Shown piece by piece: positions 49,646 through 58,965 of a DNA stretch of 64,000 nt (position 1 is the first letter of the stretch; every line of letters begins with the position of its first letter). Origin of the DNA: Channallabes apus (taxonomy: Eukaryota; Chordata; Actinopteri; Siluriformes; Clariidae); contig CM060105.1 of the NCBI GenBank assembly GCA_030522415.1, positions 12,487,206 through 12,551,205 of the forward strand, read 5' to 3'. A model generated the notes under the pieces. The model was not told the origin of the DNA. It worked only from the letters and a program-made list of their open reading frames with translations, and ran no database searches. The position numbers and the translations under genes were made by a program.

Positions 49646-50234
49646 TACCAGTAATATTTTTCCTTTAAGGAACAGAGCCACTGTTCCACTCAACAAAGCC
49701 ATGACTTAGTCAAAAAAGACAAATTAACCTCCAAAGATGAACAGACAGATCAATATAGGTTTAGTCTTCCTGAGGGAAGTTTAAAATATTTTTTCTCCTA
49801 TGTTCAGAAATCGTGTTGATAATAAAAAGCAGTAATATAAAGCGCTACTATGAGATAAAACAGGTGCCGTTAGAGCAAACGTATCTGCAGCAGTCTGAGG
49901 TGAAGGCGTGTATAATATCTGAACTGAAGCTCAGTATGACAGAGCAATCTGAGGTCTTTTACATTCATTTATAGCACAGTGTGCAGATGAAGACTCACTA
50001 AAGACTGATTAACAATGGTTGTTTGTTTTGCTTGTAAATATACACGGCCATAACGTAGTTACTGAAAACGGACAATAAATATTACTGAAATGCTGTGGAA
50101 ATGTTTAATTGCTCATTTTTGATGAACATCACTGCATATATAGAGATCCGAATCCTAACACAAACATGAAATTCATTCAGGAAGAAAATTTTACTGACCG
50201 GATCTTCTTAAATTTTAATTCAGCCCCCCTGATC

Positions 50235-50294
<60 letters not shown>

Positions 50295-51628
50295 GGTACT
50301 AAGCTGTACATGTCCTTGTTACTTGGGTTGTCCCTTTAAAGAAATTTAAGGAACATAATAAAACTGTAGAGATGAGCTGAAATTAATTTCATTTAATTAA
50401 AGGAAAAAAAAGGCAGAAAACCTAAATTAATCAATTTTAACCTAAAGCTTAGGCTAATTCTATAAATATTAGGTATAATATATTGCAATAATGTACATTA
50501 ATCATAATATCTACTATCTTAGGTATGTATGTTGTACAGTATATTGTACTCTATTTATCATTTATTTAGAAAATGTGTATGTTAGTAAACATTCAAATCT
50601 TAAATACTTGTGGTGTAATCTGCCACAAGTTTCACTTGCAATACACCAGTATCATTCTGTCTTCATTACGTGTATATTATATGAGATTTACATAAATGAC
50701 TTACAGTATGTGGGTTTTCTGGTTGGTTTCTTTGTTTTAGGTGTAGAGCAAGAGGAAGGTCCTGCTTCCTCCTCCTCCTCCTCCTTTTCTTCCTCCTCAC
50801 TTTCTTCAACACTTTTCTTTCTTTTTTCTCCTTTCTTTGGCTTTACATTCTTTTTTTCTTTCCGCACCGGCTCTTTCTCCACATCGTTTGGTTCCTCTGC
50901 ATCGGGGAGATTCTCATAAAACCTGTACGATCCTGAAATGAGAATCAGATATAATTACAATGATATGGAAACAGCACAGTATTGACACAACAATGTTCTT
51001 TTTAAAAAAGACAATGTGTCTGACCGTCCTGAAAGCTGTTCCGGAGCAAGCGGAAAACTGGATATTTTTGCATGATGTGATCGTGAAACACACAGCTCCA
51101 AAAGACCTTTACTCTGTGTGCTTGTTTACTCTCCACCCAGTCCAAAATCTCATACACACCTTCCTCCCTTCTCTTTTTACTTTTCATCCTTAGTACCTTC
51201 TGCAGAGGGAAAGACAACAGGGAGCATCTAACATTTAATTATAATCATAAATAAGTAATAAACACATTTTATATTCTGTTATTCATGCCCCTGTCTATAG
51301 AACAAAATTATTATTGTAAAAATACAGTCTGATATTAATGCTTATTTAACATTTAGGAAAGCTGTCTCCAGTGTCAGGACTCTTGTTCTGTTCCAGAAAC
51401 ATCAGTTTTTTATGTGAGTTATATAGAAAACAAAGGCTGGTAAGGAAATGACTTTTTATGGCAGCTATTATTTGAGACACAGATATTCCATCATATTAAA
51501 TGTAACTACTGTAATGTGTATTATTAAAAAAAAACATCTTTGGCAAACTGCTGTGTTATCACTGTGTATTAATTAAAACTCTGTGCCTTCCTGTTACAGG
51601 AACTTTTTTTCAAAACAATATCACTAAA

Positions 51629-51660
<32 letters not shown>

Positions 51661-53664
51661 CTTAAACAAAATATCTTGTTTTTTTTATTTATATTATCTT
51701 CAGTACTTTAGGATAAATAAACCTCCCACTGACTATGTGACTACATTTAGAATATTTAATGCGGTCAGTGTGATCAGGTAACATGGTAAAGCAAAAGTTA
51801 TGGGTCTCAGTATTTACATTTTTCATGATCTATTATGGATGATAAAAAAGTGAGATGTTAAATCGACTCACACAGTAATACTGTGAAGAATAATATTTTT
51901 TAAATCTTTTAATTATTATATTAAATGTTAATTCAGCGTAACTTATTTATTTATTGAAATTTTTAAGATTTTCATGCATGCACAAAATAAGACAGAAAAT
52001 TATTGTGGGAGTGTAAATCTACAAAATGATAATTAATAATAAAGATTTACACATATTTCCAAACAAAACTGTAACGATGCGGGTCTCGCGAGGGGAAAAA
52101 CCGCGCATAAACTGTTAAACGCATAAACAGGCTGCTACCCCGCGTTGTTCTGAACAGGCGAAGGCGTGGCTATTTATAGAAACGCGGTTGCCAGGCAACG
52201 CCGAAATCAGCCTGAATGCGACACACCTGGCAGCGTGTTTATTTAAGGGTCCTGATACCACGGGACTTTGTGCGATCATTTAGGTAGCACTGGTAAGGGA
52301 TCAGGGCCAAAGACCAAGAAAAAGACAGGAAAGAAAGAAAGATAGACAGACAGATAGACAGACAGACAGAAAGATAGACAGAAAGATAGACAGACAGACA
52401 GAAAGATAGACAGAAAGATAGACAGACAGACAGAAAGATAGACAGAAAGAAAGATAGACAGATAGACAGACAGACAGATGAGTGCGCTTAAGAGAGGGAG
52501 AGAGGCATAGACCCAGCCTCTGTCTCCCTAAAATGCCGGTGAGAGAGAAAAAGAGAGCGACACGCCTCACTTCAGTGCTCTTAGTTTATGATCTTATTAC
52601 AAAGCACGAATTACAAAAACAAAAAGTTACATTTTTGTTTGGAAATGTGCACAAAACCAGAAGTGCTGCTGAAGATTCATTCCTGCTAATGCATACACAC
52701 TGCAAAAAAAATAAAACATAAGAATAAAAACATGGTGTCCATCTTTCAAAACACCTATCTCCTAGGTAAACTCTACATTGATAAAAAAATGTTTGGTGCT
52801 GCTTTACTTCTGTACAGTACTTCTATTCTTTAATCGCAGAATTTTGTTAGCTTCTTCTTTTTAACTCAGTGCCAGCTGTGTTTCTTACGGTGGCTGAGAA
52901 GGGCAAACCAAAAATAACAAAACCAAAATAACAAAACCAAAATAACAAAATAACAAATTTAAAAACAAAATAACAAAATGAAAACAAAACAACAAAACTG
53001 AAATCAAAATAAAAAAAGATCTAAATAACAAAAACAAAAAAGCAAAACCAAATACAATATAACAAATCAGAAAACACAACGACATATCCAGGGGGGTATT
53101 CTTCGTACGTCGCTTGAAACATCCGGGATGAATTGACACATCTAAGATGAGATCATCGTGCTAATTAAGACCTGGCTAAGTCGGTTCTTCGAGCACACCT
53201 GTTGTTGATGATTAGTTTGGCCGGATTGAGTTGTCTAGGATTATTGCGCGTTCGTGTGTTGGTTTAAAAGGCGATATGCATCGACAGTAGAAACACTGAT
53301 CACAAGCCCTTTGATTGGTTGACGAAATGACAAAAAGAACAAGCTAATTTTTTTTTGTAACACCTGCGCTGAAATGCTCCCCCCCCCCACGTGTTATGCG
53401 CTGAAATGCTTCCCTGCCATGGATCCCCCCCTCCCACCACACACACATAATCACTATCAAATATTATATTAGAACATAATATGCACATATGTTTTACAAA
53501 TTACATGAGACAATAAAATAAGAAATATGAAAAAAATATGTTGTATATGGAAAAATTGAAATATGAATATTTTTTTAAAAAACGTATACTTTTATATTGT
53601 TTACTTTATAATAAAATTAGTTTTGTCCAATTTTTCATTATAAAAAAATTATTTTTATTATACA

Positions 53665-53761
<97 letters not shown>

Positions 53762-53934
53762 TATACTGTATATATATTTGCATATTTATAACGAACCCCT
53801 GAAAAATAAATGTGTTACAAAATAAACATTATACAAGAATTTGAATTAATGGTCTTGAGGGCTGTCTCGTGCCTAGAGTTTATTATAATAATATAAAACC
53901 TATGAATTTATGTTCTAATATAATATTTGATATC

Positions 53935-53983
<49 letters not shown>

Positions 53984-55570
53984 GGCAAGACGTATATATG
54001 CATGCAAGATACTTTTCTTTCCCCACGTGAGTCAGTCCACGTCAGCGCTCTTTAACCAATCAGATGTGACCTCACCATTTCAACCAATCATAACCCGGCA
54101 GGAGCGCAGCCTTAATCCTGTTTACATGAAATAAACCTGCTACCGAGCAGGTTCAAGCTTACGGACATGTTGCTATGACAACAAGTGCGAGATGAGCATC
54201 GGAGAACGAAACAATCCAAGATCAGGACAAATCCACAACAATCAAATCCAGCTAACTGAGTTAGCGACGTACGAAGAACACCCCCCTGAAGCAATACCAA
54301 ATGAGAAAACACAACAACAATTCACTCAAACCTGATTGGATGAGACATCTGTCACTCAAGACATACAAGCAGTACTATCAAGTGAAGTGAGAATAATTTT
54401 GAAAGCACATTTAAAACAACTTAGTTGCCCCAAGTAATATATATAATCCTAAAATACTGAAATGAATCCTTAAATGAAAATACATGTAAATGTCCGTGTG
54501 GCTGCTGTGCTTACTGTATATTTTGAGTGAAAGTTGTCTCATCCAATCAGCGGTGCGAATCAACACGCCAAAAAAGGTAGGTGTGGTTTACGAATGACAT
54601 TCTTACTGTGGATTGGACGAGACATCTGCCACTAAAGATCAGCAATAAGAATTTCATTTGCAAACCACACATACTGTAGATGTGCTGATTCTCACCTCCA
54701 CACGGACATTTACATGTATTTTCATTTAAGGATTCATATTATTATATTACTTTGGTCAACTAAGTTGTGTTAAATGTGCTTTAAAAATTATTCTCACTTC
54801 ACTTGATAGTACTGCTTGTATGTCTTGAGTCACAGATGTCTCATCCAATCAGAAATAAGAATTTAATTCGCAAACCTGCACGTAACACTATACAGTACCT
54901 ACCTTTACCGGTTTGACTGAATTGTCGTTGTGTTTTCTCATTTGGTATTTTGTTATATATTTTGATATGTCGTTGTTTTCTGATTTGTTATATTGTTTTC
55001 GGTTTGTTATTTTGTTTTCTGTGTTGTTATTGTTGTTTCATTTAGTTATTTTGTTTTGCACTTCTCTGCCACCGTAGTTTCTTCCTCAAATATTATAATT
55101 AGCCCTGGTCACGTGACTAAACACTAGAGATGGGAGAGAAAATTTGCATGTAATTTTACAGATCAGCCTCAGAAATTCATTTTTATGGTGCTACATTATG
55201 AAAAATTACTTGACACTTATCGCAATTATAATTCAATTGGCACCGAGGGATTGTGATAATATCATATCATAAACACGTCATTTGGAAATAACTGTAAATG
55301 ATAAACATTCTAATAAATGTTTTAATATTCAGCTAATAAAAATATATTTGAGATAAAATATAATCTGAATACATCTTTAAATCAGTGTGCAGTTATAAAG
55401 TCTCTCACCTTGTACAGATCCTCAGGCACCAGGTTAAAGTCTCGCAGCTGGTTCAGGAAGGTCTGCGGCTCCTCTATGCAAGAGATCTCTGTCTTCTTAC
55501 AGTGGAAAAACTTCATCATCTCATCTTCAGTTAGAAAATCCACTGGATCCATAGTGACTTTGGGACTCAT
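38393..55570 (-). CDS. SP140-like nuclear body protein: HSR - SAND - SAND - PHD - bromodomain (gene A)
   Basis: Fifteen coding exons, minus strand: 55409..55570, 51025..51199, 50705..50932, 48993..49112, 46975..47108, 46830..46877, 46696..46744, 44254..44466, 43937..44076, 43642..43704, 43311..43450, 42889..42994, 42710..42784, 42283..42426 and 38393..38473. All splice sites and phases agree; total 1878 nt, 625 aa plus TAG. HSR/CARD at about 8-112 ([43 protein letters not shown]). Acidic/Lys-rich linker 113-188. SAND1 about 205-273 ([38 protein letters not shown]). Acidic Glu tract 306-345. SAND2 about 350-423 ([30 protein letters not shown]). PHD about 446-500 ([26 protein letters not shown]). 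Bromodomain about 527-620 ([24 protein letters not shown]). Family role: interferon-inducible chromatin reader in nuclear bodies. Close to mammalian SP140/SP100; one-to-one orthology is not claimed. Confidence 0.9.
38478..38540. repeat. (CA)n microsatellite beside the gene A last exon
   Basis: About 30 CA units, one interrupted by GC, starting five bases beyond the acceptor of the terminal exon. On the minus strand the tract forms the (TG)n run before the acceptor and so stands in for the polypyrimidine tract. Confidence 0.9.
39054..39558 (+). mobile_element. Solo LTR (505 bp)
   Basis: Starts TGTCACGGCG and ends CCCGTTACA, flanked by CAGAG (39049-39053) and CAGGG (39559-39563), a 5-bp duplication with one mismatch. 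A TATA box 'gctataaaacac' lies at about 39191 and a poly(A) signal AATAAA at about 39472 in the expected order for plus orientation. No gag or pol attached. Confidence 0.65.
39623..41623 (-). mobile_element. Compact Gypsy-type LTR retrotransposon, pol deleted
   Basis: Two LTRs, 39623..39869 and 41375..41623, are almost identical (a few substitutions and a 2-base length change), with TG...CA ends on the minus strand. After the minus-strand 5' LTR comes a primer-binding-like TGGTGTCAGAAGTGGGA, directly before the ORF ATG. A purine-rich GGGTGGGGGCAG precedes the 3' LTR. Between them is one ORF (gag joined to the integrase C-terminal tail). No protease, reverse transcriptase or RNase H is present. 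It inserted in a TA microsatellite, so the target duplication cannot be read. Confidence 0.8.
39801..41357 (-). CDS. Gag-like ORF fused to an integrase C-terminal module
   Basis: 518 codons, GC-rich, no stop. Residues 1-60 are a basic and acidic lead. About 75-240 look like a retrotransposon Gag capsid region ([65 protein letters not shown]). There is no CCHC zinc knuckle. About 380-450 match an integrase C-terminal GPF/Y-like module ([26 protein letters not shown]). The end runs into the 3' LTR. The missing middle should hold protease, reverse transcriptase, RNase H and the integrase core. It may be a passenger moved by related full-length elements; expression is not shown by sequence. Confidence 0.65.
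   Translation of the reverse strand: METLEFERTAEDLRKIQEGRRVAARLRKKHLPDGISASKAARRKQSGEMRIPALDLGAEPNVDAEQATAPCRRCARQLRLPSYNGAVEPYAFFAQVELAADFACWSPAETAVRVALSLKGVALRALEDLRADDRKDWAKLRESLHLRFGAGDRQEAACEELAIHERRASEPLGAFAMDLRGLARRGYPKCEPNKQEELAYHAFLRGLRPPRLREHTRLAAPASLTEALRAAQRAEPITAVHHGERAERSPAARGHSVGESSRGQGYPSRLDNGIVSGVSRRCNVPGFEGQCTPAAVGRAPGDHPGSKVRHRYCERGKERVCRVTPSPRASPAVVSPAPPLVSERFVRYTAKKGPTQRSRAPLQDFRVGAPVERVGVDTHSQGRGFAAGEQVWVCSGRKRGRSPKLTSHWVGPCTVLAQLAEFIYRVRLAGRARVLLHRDHLAPYQPHAGETSNSAEAEPPPGQCALQQDPVNADRLHASKTESHGDRGRSQLGWGQCGVGGPAADDRHALRGFSLSLP
41624..41760. repeat. Compound TA/CA microsatellites
   Basis: (AT)n 41624-41670 followed by (CA)n, and (TA)n at 41721-41757 with CA runs. They flank the Gypsy element and probably were its target. 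Short 'IYIYIY' and 'HTHTHT' ORFs across them are artefacts. Confidence 0.9.
42485..42640. repeat. Tc1-like MITE fragment
   Basis: 'gaatataaaaagtttacac' with 'acccctgttaaaatgg' and 'cagatttttgtgattg' is a common fish mariner-derived repeat. Only one end is visible. It lies in the intron between the two bromodomain exons of gene A. Confidence 0.4.
44087..44164. repeat. (CA)n microsatellite 11 bases upstream of the SAND2 exon
   Basis: About 38 CA units with one AA interruption, just beyond the acceptor of exon 43937..44076 (minus strand: a long TG run before 'tttactgcag'). Confidence 0.9.
44893..46510 (+). mobile_element. Tc1/mariner transposon, copy 2 (1618 bp)
   Basis: Almost base-for-base the same as 16523-18142, with the same termini, flanked by TA at 44891-44892 and 46511-46512. 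The transposase starts at 45272. It keeps [20 protein letters not shown] and [13 protein letters not shown], the DDE residues. One nonsense codon TAA (45644-45646) stands where copy 1 has AAA, and the 3' end of the ORF is altered by small deletions near 46280. Confidence 0.92.
45272..46354 (+). pseudogene. Tc1 transposase with one internal stop
   Basis: The reading frame is continuous from 45272 except for TAA at 45644-45646. Past the stop it runs in the same frame through all DDE motifs. The C-terminus is frameshifted relative to copy 1, so it overruns to 46354 with unrelated residues ([15 protein letters not shown]). Confidence 0.85.
47213..48600. repeat. Composite repeat with (GT)n tract, gene A intron
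   Basis: Contains the fish repeat phrase 'gaaccttggattgcgagtaa' with gagcgttctgcaagacgag (47475-47530), an outer 'attcgttcctaagttctgtt' segment, and a (GT)n tract at 47803-47848 followed by 'gagaaagtcgtcc'. Boundaries are unclear; more than one element is probably present. 48640-48830 is an inverse R1 fragment. Confidence 0.4.
49200..50700. repeat. Gene A intron with AAT tracts
   Basis: (AAT)n at 49610-49644 and 50239-50288. Nothing else recognised between exons 50705..50932 and 48993..49112. The next intron, 51210-52050, has a further (AAT)n at 51634-51657 and is otherwise blank. Confidence 0.6.
52050..52650. repeat. Repeat with inverted ends and a GACAGATA-type satellite
   Basis: Ends 'atttccaaacaaaactgtaac' (52056-52076 region) and the inverse of 'gttacatttttgtttggaaa' (52626-52645) are near-perfect inverted repeats. 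Inside are 'tatttaagggtcctgatacc', 'tcagggccaaaga', an array of GACAGATAGACAGAAA units at 52321-52478, and 'acccagcctctgtctccct'. A diverged relative without the array lies at 62380-62640. Confidence 0.5.
52887..55075. mobile_element. Large palindromic DNA element with nested Harbinger-like insert
   Basis: Outer ends ACGGTGGCTGAGAAGGGCAAA and the inverse of 'gcacttctctgccaccgt' are inverted repeats; flanks tgtttctt and agtttctt suggest an 8-bp duplication with one mismatch. The two arms continue as inverted repeats: AACAAAATA-rich text, then 'gattggatgagacatctgt', 'acatacaagcagtactatca' and 'gaaaatacatgtaaatgtcc' in one arm (to about 54500) and inverse in the other (54690-54880). The arms are broken by a second element at 53089..54287. 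No ORF was recognised. Confidence 0.65.
53089..54287. mobile_element. Harbinger-like element nested in the palindrome
   Basis: Ends CAGGGGGGTATTCTTCGTAC and GTACGAAGAACACCCCCCTG are exact inverse copies, extended by GTCGCT/AGCGAC. Inside is a (TC)n-(TA)n compound tract at 53667-53758, a TA tract at 53939-53981, and no ORF of note. The superfamily assignment is tentative. Confidence 0.6.
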
Positions 55571-56040
55571 TCAGTTGTCTGTACAGTGGATATACAATAA
55601 TACACCATATATATATATAATAATACACTATACACAATAATACACTATATATAATAATACACTATATACAACAATACACTATGTACAATAATACACCATA
55701 TATATATATATATAATACACTATATATAATAATACACTACATATAATAATACACTATACTCTATATAGGTAAAATATTTGTTTAGGCTTGTAAAAGAAAC
55801 GTACATTATAGTCATGCACATCATCTGGTGTTATATACAATAATATACAATAATATAAAATAATATACCGCAGATGATGTGCATTACTATAATGTACGTT
55901 ACTTTTACAAGCATAAACAAAGCTTTTATCTATATTTCTATAACTTTAAACATCTCTACCTTGTCTATACTGCAGGGTCCCGAGTGTCGCGTGCCTGATA
56001 AACACTTAATATGCAAATATAAACCACAAATCAGCACAAA
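55571..56040 (-). other. Gene A 5' UTR exon and first intron
   Basis: Splice acceptor ctgtacag lies 8 bases before the ATG (ACAACTGA|ATG). A good donor ACAAG|GTAGAG ends an upstream exon at 55960, so a non-coding first exon from about 56060 to 55960 is likely. The intron holds many irregular 'aataatacactatat' repeats at 55600-55765. Confidence 0.5.
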
Positions 56041-56150
56041 TCTCCCGCGCGCGGCTCTGCGCTTCCACACAGCACTAAACCCGGAAGTGGAATCTAACGA
56101 AATCGAAACTTAAACTGCAGGATGACGTCATCGCGCATCGCGACTCAAAC
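56041..56150 (-). promoter_or_regulatory. Gene A promoter with ISRE, ETS and CRE sites
   Basis: GAAATCGAAACT at 56099-56110 matches the ISRE consensus GAAANNGAAACT exactly. An ETS site CCGGAAGT lies at 56081-56088 and a CRE TGACGTCA at 56123-56130. The block is CpG-rich (cccgcgcgcggctctgcgc). No TATA box was seen. The sites predict interferon induction, as known for mammalian SP genes; binding here is inferred. Confidence 0.65.
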
Positions 56151-56324
56151 CCGGCCCCAAATCTTAGGATTTTAAATTATCAGTGGAATTTGGACTTTAA
56201 AATTTACAAAAATACAATTAATTTAAATCAACACGGAGTGACGTCATGTTAAACTCTGGATTCTGGTCTTTTTAATTCTGGTCTTTTTAATCTGATTTAA
56301 CTCATCCCATAATCTCATACTCCA

Positions 56325-56982
56325 GTACACCTATCCCGAATGGCAACTACGCTAATTCTCCCCATCTGTTCTGTATTTCTCTACCCATCCCGAGGCATCG
56401 GGAGATTTTGCCAGCTTCAGTAGACAAAGGCCGACCCTGCGAGGTTCCTGAGGCGTCCAGAGAAGGACCAGCTCCAGCTGGATTCAGCTTTATGATGGTT
56501 GGAGCTACACATGCTGCTCCTGTGCTTCCAGTGATCCAGACCTCATCTGCCCTCTGCACCTACTGACTCGTCCCTATGCTGAACTGGTCTTCATGTCAAT
56601 TTAAATAATTTCTGTCATATTGAATTTTCACCTGCACAACACACAAGATGTTATATCATTTCTATCTGTTATCGCCCAAATGAGGATGGGTTCCCTGTTG
56701 AGTCTGGTTCCTCTCAAGGTTTCTTCCTAATGCCATCTCAGGGAGTTTTTCCTTGCCACTGTCGCCGTCACCCTTGGCTTGCTCATCAGAGACATTTCAT
56801 TCATCATTCATTCATCTCATTATTATCTAGACACATTTTTCTCACACATACACACTTCCAATTATTTTCTTTTCTAAAATTATTATTATTATTTATTTAT
56901 TTTTATTTTTTGTAAATTTTCTTTCATTTTTGTGAAGCTGCTTTGAGACAATGACCATTGTTAAAAGCGCTATATAAATAAA
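56325..56982 (+). repeat. Dispersed fish repeat R1 (copy 2), split by an LTR
   Basis: Matches 10480-11057 block by block. Its tail is interrupted after 'gcgctatataaataaa' and resumes at 58639 with 'ataaaattgaatgacaatg' before another R1-type end at 58680-58710. Confidence 0.65.
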
Positions 56983-57507
56983 TGTAAGGGACTGCCCCTA
57001 GAGGGCACTGTGGCTGTTTTGTGTTTTTTCTTTTAGAAGACCCAGTTTCCCAGAAGGCACCTTGGTCAGGTGATGACGAAGTTTCACCTGTGCCGAGGTG
57101 GCTCATTAGTACAATTATAAAAAGCTGTTAGCTCTGGGAAACTGGGTCGAGCATTAATACCGTCTTGTGGGCTTTTGTTTTGTTGATTTCAGTTTTGTGT
57201 GATACTGGCTCTGAGAACTGGTTTCCTGTGTAGAATTTAGTTAAGTGTTTCTTTTATTTTCTTTTAGTTTATGTGAGTTTGGTTTTTGTGATTATTGTTC
57301 CCGTGAGTCTAGTTGCTCCTCTTTGTGTCTTCCTCAGGTCCCTCGAGTCTTCCCCTAGTCTTTAGTGTGTTTACCTAGTCTTTCGTGTTTCCCCCTCCTC
57401 ACTAGTGTGCTTTCCCGGTCTCTGGAGTCTCTACCAGTCTTGAAGCCAAGCTCTAAGCCTCCGTGTGATCTACGAGCGTGTGTGCGAGTGTTACTTGTAG
57501 GTGAGTG

Positions 57508-57956
57508 CAGAGGTGTCAAGTAACGAAGTACAAATACTTCGTTACCTTACTTAAGTAGAAATTTTGGGTATCTATACTTTACTGGAGTAATTATTTTTCA
57601 GCTGACTTTTTACTTCTACTCCTTACATTTTAAAAATAGCCTCGTTACTCTATTTTAATGATCAGAATGCACAACCCCCCCCCCCCCCCCGGTCGCATGA
57701 TAAGAACGCGCACAACGCACCCCCATCCACCAATACCCCCCCCCCCCCCCGCCGTCGCATGATCAGATAGCGAGACCTTAATGCTTTTGTCGCTCCTCAC
57801 GGTACTTTTACTTTTATACTTTAAATAGTTTTGAAACCAGTACTTTTAAACTTAAAAAAGCTTGGGTTAATACTTCAACTTCTAAAGAAGTATTTTTGAA
57901 CCCTAGTATCTAAACTTCTACTCAAGTAATGAATGTGAATACTTTTGACACCACTG
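57508..57956. mobile_element. MITE with 'aagtaacgaagtac' ends
   Basis: Ends CAGAGGTGTCAAG and the inverse of TTGACACCACTG match with one difference. The inside is the familiar fish repeat with 'aagtaacgaagtac' and 'actttactggagtaa', and two poly-C runs at about 57676-57690 and 57738-57750. No clean target duplication was seen. Confidence 0.6.
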
Positions 57957-58354
57957 CTTATAGGTGAGTATATATGTGTGAGTGTAGCTAGTGTGAAAGG
58001 GTGTGTAGCTTAGGAAAATCGTAGGAGCGTGCAGGGGTGTGGAGCTTATAGGTGGGTGCGTGATTTGCCTGAGTGTGTGAGCCGCTCGTGGTAGCATGGG
58101 AGGTTGAGCTACAGTCTAAAGAGCATTTCTTATAGGTCTGATGTTTGTCAAAGCCCGTGTCACTACACCGGCCGAGTCTTCTATGTTCGGGTATTAGAGC
58201 CTGTTTGTCAAAGCCTGGGTCTCCACACAGGCTTAGTCTTAGATGTTTCACGCGTTGGAGCCTATATGATAGGGACTGTATCTCAACACAGAGGTGTGTT
58301 AGGTGTTTCCAGCTCCCAGAGTCCGGGTAGTTAAGTCCGATGTAATCTGAATGT

Positions 58355-58495
58355 GTAATGTTTCCCGAACCCCTGAGTGGGTAATGTTTCCCGAACCCCT
58401 GAGTGGGTAATGTTTCCCGAACCCCTGAGTGGGTAATGTTTCCCGAACCCCTGAGTGGGTAATGTTTCCCGAACCCCTGAGTGGGTAATGTTTCC
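58355..58495 (+). repeat. 26-bp minisatellite
   Basis: Five exact copies of a 26-base unit (GTAATGTTTCCCGAAC then CCCTGAGTGG) at 58355, 58381, 58407, 58433 and 58459, then a partial sixth. No spacers between units, so not a CRISPR array. Confidence 0.95.
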
Positions 58496-58767
58496 AGAGC
58501 CAGTGTTTTGTTTCAGTTATCTTGTGTTAAGTTTGTCTGCAAATAAAAGACTATTTTTTAAAAGAACCCTCTGCGTTTATGCCTGCCCTTTCTACGCCCA
58601 CAGCTATACCAACAGCCTGTAACACCAGACTCATGACAATAAAATTGAATGACAATGACAACTGCTAAAAGCACTATACAAATAAAATTGAATTGAATTA
58701 ATTCTCTATAACAGCAGCTCTGAAATAATACTGACTCTCATCCAAAGCACATTACATTACGGGGCCA

Positions 58768-58965
58768 GGGGTAGCTCAGTGGTTAAGGCATTGGACTACG
58801 GTTCGGAAGATCCCAGGTTCAAACCCCACAACCACCAAGTTGCCACTGTTGGGCCCTTGAGCAAGGCCCTTAACCCTCAACTGCTCAGATGTGTAATGAG
58901 ATAAAAATGTAAGTTGCTCTGGATAAGAGCATCTGCCAAATACCTAAATGTAAATGTAAATTACA
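58768..58965 (+). mobile_element. SINE-B, near full length
   Basis: Head 'gtagctcagtggttaaggc' and GGTTCAAACCCC (Pol III boxes), body 'gggcccttgagcaaggccct', tail 'gctctggataagagcatctg'. The stretch 58966-60640 after it has nothing recognisable except a short TA run at about 59791 and a poly-A run at 60477-60497. Confidence 0.75.

Larger units (their letters stand above)
56983..58638 (+). mobile_element. Solo LTR (about 1.66 kb with nested MITE)
   Basis: Starts TGTAAGGGACTGCC and ends CAGACTCATGACA, flanked by a perfect 5-bp duplication ATAAA (56978-56982 and 58639-58643). A TATA box 'aattataaaaagc' lies at about 57115. It contains a MITE (57508..57956), repeats of 'cttataggtgagt', and a minisatellite. 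AATAAA at 58542 precedes the end. No coding region, so a solo LTR in plus orientation. Confidence 0.7.

Noticed and set aside
58355..58495. CRISPR-like array
   Set aside because: The 26-bp units are contiguous with no spacers and lie in an animal LTR.
58768..58965. tRNA gene
   Set aside because: A and B boxes are present but the rest is SINE body and the cloverleaf is not complete; the same applies to the other SINE heads.
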